From DTU078 sp002397345 (GTDB lineage Bacteria; Bacillota; Clostridia; Oscillospirales; CAG-272), in NCBI GenBank assembly GCA_937875545.1, contig CALLYE010000075.1, forward strand, positions 1 to 32,473: a stretch of DNA of 32,473 nucleotides, given 5' to 3'. The stretch's first letter is position 1. Each line of letters begins with the position of its first letter. Under the pieces are notes generated by a model. That model worked only from the letters and a program-made list of their open reading frames with translations, was not told where the DNA came from and did not search any database. Of this stretch, positions 1 through 4,950 are shown in pieces. A program made the translations under genes and the position numbers.

Positions 1-2
1 AC

Positions 3-158
3 AGCGGTTTAATACACAGAAACAAAGACTGGGAGTATGCCGGAGTATATGCGGATGCTTCTGATATAATAGGACTAAATCAAAACCCGAATAAAACGGG
101 CGTCGATTTAGTCCTATTTTTTTCATTTCCGGCACAATACAAGCGAAGGGTGGTGTAA
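3..158 (+). pseudogene. Possible serine-recombinase N-terminal fragment (partial, left edge)
   Basis: This open frame enters from the left edge and stops at 156-158. Its first residues include RNKDWEYAGVYADA, which resembles the segment after the first helix of the resolvase domain in large serine recombinases (a pattern like NPEWE-x-x-GIYADEG). After YADA the resemblance is lost: the expected ISGT-type continuation is absent, and the frame runs through an intrinsic terminator. I read it as a recombinase gene cut short, perhaps at an element boundary or a rearrangement junction. The upstream part lies outside the window, and the match is short, so a chance resemblance cannot be excluded. Confidence 0.3.
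68..123 (+). terminator. Rho-independent terminator before the parB leader
   Basis: A 14-bp perfect stem pairs 68-81 with 105-118 (core AGGACTAAATC / GATTTAGTCCT). A smaller CCCG/CGGG hairpin (86-89 with 97-100) sits in the loop, and a T run follows at 117-123. It would end transcription arriving from the left and so separate parB from upstream genes. Confidence 0.7.
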
Positions 159-169
159 CCGCTAAAGCG

Positions 170-211
170 GCGGCGGCGTCCGACGAACATCCTCTCGCCG
201 GACGCCGCCGC
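170..211 (+). promoter_or_regulatory. GC-rich hairpin in the parB leader
   Basis: GCGGCGGCGTCCG (170-182) pairs perfectly with CGGACGCCGCCGC (199-211) around a 16-nt loop. No T run follows. The hairpin ends about 10 nt before the parB ribosome binding site AGGAGGG (221-227). It could be a leader structure affecting mRNA stability or translation, or a protein-binding palindrome. It does not look like a terminator. Confidence 0.4.
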
Positions 212-232
212 TGTCTTAACAGGAGGGTAAAA

Positions 233-1102
233 ATGACCGTAACACAAAATAAGTCTGTCACTGAAAAAATCATGAACATCTCGCTCTCTGAGCTTTTCCC
301 TTTCCCCAACAATCCGTTCAAGGTGTATGATGACGCCTCCATGCGCGAGATTGCCGAGAGCATCAAAGAACACGGCGTACTCGTCCCGGCAATCGCTCGT
401 CCCCGCGAGAACGGCGGTTACGAACTTGTCGCAGGACACCGCAGAAAACATGCCTGCGAACTGGCTGGAATAGAAACGCTCCCAGTCCTCGTCCGAAAGA
501 TGGACGACGACACCGCGACCATCATCATGGTCGATTCCAACCTTCAACGCGAGGAAATCCTGCCGAGCGAACGCGCCGCAGCCTACAAGATGAAACTGGA
601 AGCGATAAAGCGGCAGGGCGCACGGACAGATCTCACTTCCCGACAAGTTGTCGGAAAGTCCGAAGCGGCTGATGCCGTCGGTGAAATAACCGGAGAGAGC
701 GGCAGACAGGTTCAGCGATACATACGCCTTACCGAGCTGACGCCGGAGCTTCAAGGTATGGTCGATGAAAAGAAAATCGCTATGACTCCCGCCGTGGAGC
801 TTTCCTATCTCAAGCCGGAGGAGCAGCAGATGCTCGTCACCACAATCGACTACGAACAGGCGACGCCGTCGCTCTCTCAGGCGCAGCGCATGAAAAAGCA
901 AAGTCAGGAAGGCAAACTCACCGAGGACAGTATGCTCGCCATCATGTGTGAACAGAAAAAGCCCGCGTGGGACAAGGTTACGCTGGGCGGCGAGAAGCTC
1001 CGTGAATACTTTCCGAAGAACTATACCCCGGCACAGATAGAAACCGTCATTTATCGTTTGCTTGACCTTTGGCAGAAGAAAAAGCAAAAAGCCGAGAATT
1101 GA
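233..1102 (+). CDS. parB: ParB/RepB/Spo0J-family partition protein
   Basis: The 289-residue product is a typical ParB. The N-terminal ParB/Sulfiredoxin-like domain (about residues 15-110) includes the GHRR motif at 68-71, the signature of the nucleotide (CTP)-binding pocket. A DNA-binding helix-turn-helix region follows around 135-190 (for example SGRQVQRYIRLTEL). The C-terminal third is variable. In plasmids and ICEs, ParB binds centromere-like sites and works with a ParA ATPase to keep the circular form in daughter cells, and some act as regulators. No parA is seen before it, so ParA is upstream of the window or missing. The start is ATG at 233, with AGGAGGG at 221-227. A terminator follows at 1117, so it appears to be its own transcription unit. 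Family assignment is secure; the exact role is inferred. Confidence 0.93.
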   Translation: MTVTQNKSVTEKIMNISLSELFPFPNNPFKVYDDASMREIAESIKEHGVLVPAIARPRENGGYELVAGHRRKHACELAGIETLPVLVRKMDDDTATIIMVDSNLQREEILPSERAAAYKMKLEAIKRQGARTDLTSRQVVGKSEAADAVGEITGESGRQVQRYIRLTELTPELQGMVDEKKIAMTPAVELSYLKPEEQQMLVTTIDYEQATPSLSQAQRMKKQSQEGKLTEDSMLAIMCEQKKPAWDKVTLGGEKLREYFPKNYTPAQIETVIYRLLDLWQKKKQKAEN

Positions 1103-1116
1103 ATAATGCAACCGCG

Positions 1117-1147
1117 ACCGGACAGGGATTCATCCTTGTCCGGTTTT
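1117..1147 (+). terminator. Rho-independent terminator after parB
   Basis: The stem ACCGGACAGGG (1117-1127) pairs with CCTTGTCCGGT (1134-1144), with one G-T wobble and a 6-nt loop. TTTT at 1144-1147 follows. It lies 15 nt after the parB stop codon. Confidence 0.75.
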
Positions 1148-1208
1148 ATCATATCAGGGTGAAACTGCGTTTCCGCCTCAGAGCATGGGGCATCTGCTCC
1201 TAAAAATT

Positions 1209-1289
1209 ATGAAAGAAGGAATGAGACATGGAAGGGTTACAGCGACCAACTACCACAGCTATGACAAAATAAAACAACAGGAGAGGTGA
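1209..1289 (+). CDS. Possible 26-residue leader peptide before the RepA gene
   Basis: The frame starts at ATG 1209 and ends with TGA 1287-1289, reading MKEGMRHGRVTATNYHSYDK and six further residues. An alternative 14-residue frame, MEGLQRPTTTAMTK (1228-1272), overlaps it and has a better-placed AAGGA at 1216-1220. Either could be a short translated leader for the gene at 1296, whose ribosome binding site (GGAGAGGTGAT) overlaps the end of the longer frame. Neither matches a family I recognise. The spacer also has a small GAGCA/TGCTC hairpin near 1183-1202. Coding status is uncertain. Confidence 0.15.
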   Translation: MKEGMRHGRVTATNYHSYDKIKQQER

Positions 1290-1295
1290 TGCAAA

Positions 1296-2183
1296 ATGTC
1301 AGTGTTTCGCGTCGAAAAGACCAAGGATTATACCGTTATGTCAAACCATCATTTGAAAAACCGCAGTCTATCCATGAAAGCAAAAGGACTGCTTTCGCAA
1401 ATGCTATCGCTGCCGGAAAATTGGGATTACACCCTCAAAGGGCTGACTTTCATCAACAGCGACGGTATTGACGCCATCCGCGAAGCTGTCAGAGAGCTTG
1501 AACGCGCCGGGTATATCGTCCGCACCAGAGCGCGGAACGCAAAAGGTCAGCTCGCCGGTTCAGAATACGTCATCTACGAGCAGCCGCACCCGCCTGATGC
1601 GCCGCCTGCGTCGGAAAAGCCTGCGTTGGATAAACCTACGTTGGAAAATCCAACGCAGGAAAAACCTACGCAGGAAAATCCAACGACATATAAAGATACT
1701 AATAAATTAAAAACGAATATATCAATTACTGAACAATCAAATCCTTATCCATCAAATCCAAAAACGGGCGGTATAGCAAATACATCTCCGCGGTGTGACA
1801 CGAGATGTGATGAGATGGGATATGAGAAAGCAAAAGAAATCATTCAGGAGAACATAGAATACGAACTGCTCGCGGAAAAATATTCCCATAAACGGCTCGA
1901 CGAAGCGGTCGACCTTATGGCGGAGACGTTATGTTCCCGCAAACAAAGCGTCGTGATCGCCGGTGATGAATATCCTGTTTCTTTTGTACGGGACAGACTG
2001 CTGAAAGTCAACGACCAGCACATTGGCTATGTTTTCGAGTGCCTCGACAAGAATACAACCTACGTCCGCAACATCAAGAAATATCTGCTGGCGGCGCTTT
2101 TCAACGCGCCAAGCACGATTGACAGCTATTATTCAGCTCTTGTTCAGCATGATCTGTACGGAGACGGTCAGCGCGGTAAATAA
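1296..2183 (+). CDS. repA: RepA-like replication initiator (winged-helix N-terminus, DUF6017 C-terminus)
   Basis: The 295-residue protein opens with MSVFRVEKTKDYTVMSNHHL, the start typical of the helix-turn-helix replication initiator family of clostridial conjugative elements. The N-terminal winged-helix region spans about residues 1-95, with LSMKAKGLLSQMLSLP and AVRELERAGYIVR as characteristic stretches. A Pro/Glu/Lys/Thr-rich linker (about 100-135) is built from short repeats of the type KPTLENPTQ. The C-terminal DUF6017 domain (about 185-292) ends in the YVRNIKKYLLAALFNAP region. Such proteins are thought to start replication of the excised circle at a nearby origin; that role is inferred from the family. 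The start ATG at 1296 follows GGAGAGGTG at 1280-1288. The stop codon lies in the loop of a terminator. Confidence 0.85.
   Translation: MSVFRVEKTKDYTVMSNHHLKNRSLSMKAKGLLSQMLSLPENWDYTLKGLTFINSDGIDAIREAVRELERAGYIVRTRARNAKGQLAGSEYVIYEQPHPPDAPPASEKPALDKPTLENPTQEKPTQENPTTYKDTNKLKTNISITEQSNPYPSNPKTGGIANTSPRCDTRCDEMGYEKAKEIIQENIEYELLAEKYSHKRLDEAVDLMAETLCSRKQSVVIAGDEYPVSFVRDRLLKVNDQHIGYVFECLDKNTTYVRNIKKYLLAALFNAPSTIDSYYSALVQHDLYGDGQRGK
1610..1690 (+). repeat. Short imperfect tandem repeats coding the RepA linker
   Basis: Units of the kind AAACCTACG-TTGGAAAATCCAACG recur with small changes and encode a K/N-P-T-x-E linker between the two RepA domains. Repeats like these can change copy number by slippage, altering linker length without breaking the frame. 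Confidence 0.5.
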
Positions 2184-2201
2184 TACGCGCTGGCCGTTTT
2201 T
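2164..2201 (+). terminator. Rho-independent terminator spanning the repA stop codon
   Basis: ACGGTCAGCGCG (2164-2175) pairs with CGCGCTGGCCGT (2186-2197), a 12-bp stem with one wobble pair. TTTTT at 2197-2201 follows. The 10-nt loop contains the TAA stop of repA, so terminator and gene end overlap. Confidence 0.7.
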
Positions 2202-2231
2202 AACGCCAAAACCGAAAGGAGACCAAAATTC

Positions 2232-2285
2232 ATGAAAGAATTTGATGTGACCATCACGGAGACGCTGAGAGCGCTGATGCCATGA
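2232..2285 (+). pseudogene. Remnant of a DpnD/PcfM-like small protein gene
   Basis: The frame reads MKEFDVTITETLRALMP and then TGA. The first dozen residues match the conserved start of the DpnD/PcfM-like family (K-x-F-x-V-T-I-T-E-T-L), whose members usually continue for several tens of residues. The ribosome binding site GAAAGGAG (2214-2221) is intact and well placed. Homology ends after TETL, and I could not find the rest in any forward frame before 2383. It therefore looks like a truncated gene rather than a real 17-residue product. Its position between repA and the next operon gene is usual for intact copies in related elements, as I recall them. Confidence 0.5.
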
Positions 2286-2383
2286 TAAAATATCTGCTGC
2301 GCCGTCTGGTGGTTCCGCCTTAGTGTGGCCGCCGTTTCACATTTCACCGCTTATGCGGCAAAAACAATAGGAGGACAAAACAA

Positions 2384-2944
2384 ATGGCAAAAGCCGATTA
2401 TCCAGTAAAAAAGCAATCCAAAAGCATCTATAAAGCCGCAGGAGCGGTGATTCTCATCCTGCTCATCCTCGCAGCGGCATTGCTCATCTATAAAAGCTGC
2501 TCCGGCAAGGAAGTACCTGACCCGCCGTCCAGTGGAAACGGCCTTGTTTACGACAGCGGCGCGGTAAACGGCGGCTGGGACGAAGCTGATACCGACGCAA
2601 TCGTAAGTTCGCTCAACGAAAAGGTCGAGGAAGGCATGATAAACATCAGCATGAACACCTCGCCTATCTTCCAGAACGGCTTTTCCGCCGGCAATTTAAT
2701 GATTGTTAATGAAAGCGTGAACCGCTATCCGCAGATCGTGGAAATCACCCGCAACGACACAGGCGAAGTGATTTATACCTCCGGCGGTATCCCGGTCGGC
2801 AGCAAAATCGAAGGCGCCAAGTTGGATGTTGACCTTAACGCGGGTACATACGAATGTACCGCGCTGTTTCACAACATAGACCCCGAAACCGGTATTTCCC
2901 TCGGCTGTGCCGGAGCTGTTATCATCGTAACCGTCCTTGAGTAA
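2384..2944 (+). CDS. Membrane-anchored extracellular protein of the ICE accessory block
   Basis: The 186-residue product has a basic N-terminus, one strong transmembrane segment at about residues 18-41 (AAGAVILILLILAAALLIYK), and an extracellular part. The first Cys after the membrane segment lies in KSCSG, but the preceding residues do not form a clear lipobox, so I favour a simple anchor. The outside part (about 70-186) alternates hydrophobic and polar residues like a beta-sandwich and ends abruptly at a beta strand (AVIIVTVLE). Similar proteins with GGWDEADTD and NISMNTSP motifs occur in related clostridial elements without a known function. The start ATG 2384 follows AGGAGG at 2371-2376. 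It opens the secreted-protein block, so it may anchor or chaperone those products; that is inference. Confidence 0.75.
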   Translation: MAKADYPVKKQSKSIYKAAGAVILILLILAAALLIYKSCSGKEVPDPPSSGNGLVYDSGAVNGGWDEADTDAIVSSLNEKVEEGMINISMNTSPIFQNGFSAGNLMIVNESVNRYPQIVEITRNDTGEVIYTSGGIPVGSKIEGAKLDVDLNAGTYECTALFHNIDPETGISLGCAGAVIIVTVLE

Positions 2945-2978
2945 CTAAATATCTAAAAAATCAAAGGAGAAAAATTAT

Positions 2979-3599
2979 ATGAAAAAGCATACTTCCAAAT
3001 TCCTCGCTCTTGCTCTTGCGCTCTGCCTCTGCTTCTGTATGTCCGTGACCGCGCTCGCCGCTGACGTCAGCACACCCGGCGGTTCCGGCTCAACGCCTGT
3101 TAATCTAAGCTCCACCGACGACGGCACGATTGGCGGCGACCCCTCCGCTACCGCAATGAGCGTCACCGTTCCAACCGCTCTGCCTATGGCTATGAGCCAG
3201 ACCGGCGATGTGACGACCGCCACCGACTGTAGAATCATAAACAATTCCTACGGTGCTGTCCGCGTGAAGTCTGTCACCATCTCCACCGCAAACGGCTGGA
3301 AGCTAACCGCTTTCGGAGATAAGTCCACGCTTGCCAGAGAAAAGGTCGATTCCAACAAGCTCGGATTTGCGCTTTCTATCGGTAACGGCGCTCTCGTTCA
3401 GACCGACGCGTCAAGCGAAGCCGCCCAGACCTTGATTTCCGAGCCTGTCGCCGGCTGCTTCATGAGCGGCGCCGGCGATACCGCCGGGAGAGCCGTCAAC
3501 GTCTTTTACAGCGCCATCGTCACGCCGCTGTCCGCTCCCGTGACCTCCGCCACCGTCGCTACCGTGGTGTTTGTCATTGAATGGGACACCGCGGCTTAA
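2979..3599 (+). CDS. Secreted beta-rich protein, paralogue 1 (WxL-like motif)
   Basis: The 206-residue product has a clear signal peptide (residues 1-28, basic start, long Ala/Leu core, cleavage after ALAA). A Gly/Ser/Thr-rich stretch (about 29-55) follows, then a beta-rich domain (about 58-206). The domain carries VTVPTALPMAM, RIINNSYGAVRVKSV, NGWKLTAF, KVDSNKLGFAL and a final VVFVIEW. The W-x-L triplet with a late Trp recalls WxL surface proteins, but the usual YxxxLTWxL signature is not seen, so I do not assign that family. No LPxTG sorting signal or C-terminal membrane segment is present, so the protein is probably released or held by partners. It is closely related to the next gene, evidently a tandem duplication. 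The ribosome binding site is AAAGGAGA at 2963-2970. Confidence 0.8.
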   Translation: MKKHTSKFLALALALCLCFCMSVTALAADVSTPGGSGSTPVNLSSTDDGTIGGDPSATAMSVTVPTALPMAMSQTGDVTTATDCRIINNSYGAVRVKSVTISTANGWKLTAFGDKSTLAREKVDSNKLGFALSIGNGALVQTDASSEAAQTLISEPVAGCFMSGAGDTAGRAVNVFYSAIVTPLSAPVTSATVATVVFVIEWDTAA

Positions 3600-3636
3600 G
3601 CACCGCCGGCGTAAATAAAACCGTTGATATGAAGCT

Positions 3637-3661
3637 AAGGGGCGGCGCGGGCCGCCCTTTT
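3637..3661 (+). terminator. Short GC-rich hairpin with T tail between the two paralogues
   Basis: GGGCGGC (3640-3646) pairs with GCCGCCC (3651-3657) around a 4-nt loop, and TTTT (3658-3661) follows. It would reduce transcription into the second paralogue or define the 3' end of the first message. Confidence 0.55.
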
Positions 3662-3689
3662 CCATATAAAAGCAGAAAAGGAGTTCTGT

Positions 3690-4322
3690 ATGAAAAAACG
3701 CTTTTCGAAAATCATCACGCTTTGCCTTGCGCTTTGCCTTGCGCTCTGTATGATATATGTTATGTCCATGACCGCGTTTGCCGCCGAGATCGGCACAAGC
3801 GGCGGCTCCGGTACTACGCCCGTAAATCTGACTACCACCAACGGAGGCATCGGCGGAGGCGGAGAAACCACGCCGACCAAACTGAATGTAATCGTTCCGA
3901 CCGCTCTCCCGATGGCGATGTCCGACGACGGAAATGTCGTGACCGCGACCGGCTGTAAAATCATCAATAATTCTTACGGCGCTGTCCGTGTGAAGTCTGT
4001 TTCCATCACCGCCGCGTCCGGCTGGCATCTGACCGCATTCGGCAACAAATCCACTCTTGCCGGTGAAAAGGTCGATTCCAACAAGCTCGGTTTTGCAATG
4101 TCTATCGGCGGCGGTCGGCAGGTCAAAACCGCTTCCGACGCGGCGACGCAGGCGCTTATCACCGCTCCTATCGCAGGCTGCTACATGACCGGTATTGGAG
4201 ATCTGACCGGAAACAGCGTTAGCATCAACTATTCCGCTATTGTCACCCCGCTTTCCGGCGCGGTCAACAACGCCGCCGTTGCAAGTGTGGTATTCGTTAC
4301 CGAATGGGACACCGTTGCCTGA
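3690..4322 (+). CDS. Secreted beta-rich protein, paralogue 2
   Basis: The 210-residue protein has the layout of the preceding gene's product: signal peptide (1-32, cleavage after AFAA), Gly/Thr-rich spacer, and the same domain with IVPTALPMAM, KIINNSYGAVRVKSV, SGWHLTAF, KVDSNKLGFAM, YSAIVTPLSGAV and VVFVTEWDTVA. By eye well over half of the mature residues match paralogue 1, with short identical stretches also at DNA level, so the duplication is fairly recent or under shared constraint. The ribosome binding site is AAAGGAG at 3677-3683. A structural surface subunit is plausible, because near-identical tandem subunits are common in such systems, but nothing in the sequence proves a function. 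Confidence 0.8.
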   Translation: MKKRFSKIITLCLALCLALCMIYVMSMTAFAAEIGTSGGSGTTPVNLTTTNGGIGGGGETTPTKLNVIVPTALPMAMSDDGNVVTATGCKIINNSYGAVRVKSVSITAASGWHLTAFGNKSTLAGEKVDSNKLGFAMSIGGGRQVKTASDAATQALITAPIAGCYMTGIGDLTGNSVSINYSAIVTPLSGAVNNAAVASVVFVTEWDTVA

Positions 4323-4359
4323 TAAAAACCTGGTGAATAAATAAAATTCAAATAAAAAT

Positions 4360-4403
4360 TGCGGCTAAAGGAGAATCCGGCGACGGAGTCTCATTTAGCC
4401 GCA
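4360..4403 (+). promoter_or_regulatory. Large stem-loop just upstream of the third secreted-protein gene
   Basis: TGCGGCTAAA (4360-4369) pairs perfectly with TTTAGCCGCA (4394-4403). Inside it, GAGA (4371-4374) pairs with TCTC (4389-4392), and a CCG/CGG pair can close the top. No T run follows. The stem ends directly against the ribosome binding region AAAGGCAGG (4405-4413) of the gene at 4418. It could control translation of that gene or protect a processed mRNA end. Confidence 0.5.
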
Positions 4404-4417
4404 GAAAGGCAGGCTCT

Positions 4418-4939
4418 ATGAAACGAAAAAGCATATCGGCGCGTCCCGCCGCAGCGATTATTCTCGCTGCCGTGCTTGCTCTCTCCTTCGGCATGACGAC
4501 TTTTGCCGCCGGTTCAACCACCGCCACCGTGCCGGTAACGCTGACAGTCGCCAACGAATACCGCGCGGTAAACGTCACCGTCCCCGCCTCGCTGCCTGTG
4601 TATGTTATCAACGGTACGGTCGTCACGGCGGATAACGCAAGGATTACCAACAACGCCAAGACCGGCTCCGTTCAGGTGACAGCGATTTCGGTCACGGATG
4701 GCGCATACAAGGTCGGCAGTTATGACAGCTTCTTTGGCTCCAAGACCATTGCGCTGAAAATCAACGGCTGCGTCACCAGGAGCGCCGGCGGCATGAGCAT
4801 CACAAGCTCCGCGTTTCCGGTCGTCGCAGCCGGCGGCAGTCTCCCGCTGACCTATTTCGCAAAGGTTTCAGGCGACGCGCCAAACTCCACCGATGTGAAC
4901 GCCGCTGATGTGATATTCACAATCTCAATCGCAGATTAA
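4418..4939 (+). CDS. Secreted beta-rich protein, divergent paralogue 3
   Basis: The 173-residue product has a signal peptide (about 1-31, cleavage after TFAA) and one domain. It shares the framework of its neighbours: VNVTVPASLPVYV, then ARITNNAKTGSVQV, a GS-rich middle, SLPLTYFAKVSG and a closing VIFTISIAD. It lacks the W-x-L triplet and the final Glu-Trp, so it is the most divergent of the four related domains. There is no cell-wall sorting signal. Its stop is followed at once by AAGGAGG (4938-4944) for the next gene, so the two are very likely co-transcribed and possibly translationally coupled. The function is unknown; a minor subunit of a surface structure is one possibility. Confidence 0.75.
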   Translation: MKRKSISARPAAAIILAAVLALSFGMTTFAAGSTTATVPVTLTVANEYRAVNVTVPASLPVYVINGTVVTADNARITNNAKTGSVQVTAISVTDGAYKVGSYDSFFGSKTIALKINGCVTRSAGGMSITSSAFPVVAAGGSLPLTYFAKVSGDAPNSTDVNAADVIFTISIAD

Positions 4940-4950
4940 GGAGGCAGAAC

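Noticed and set aside
65..70. TATAAT as a promoter -10 box
   Set aside because: No -35-like hexamer lies 16-18 nt upstream, and the sequence forms the base of the terminator stem.
80..1111. 343-residue open frame on the minus strand across parB
   Set aside because: It is antisense to a clear parB gene, lacks a recognisable domain and ribosome binding site, and arises from the GC-rich codon pattern.
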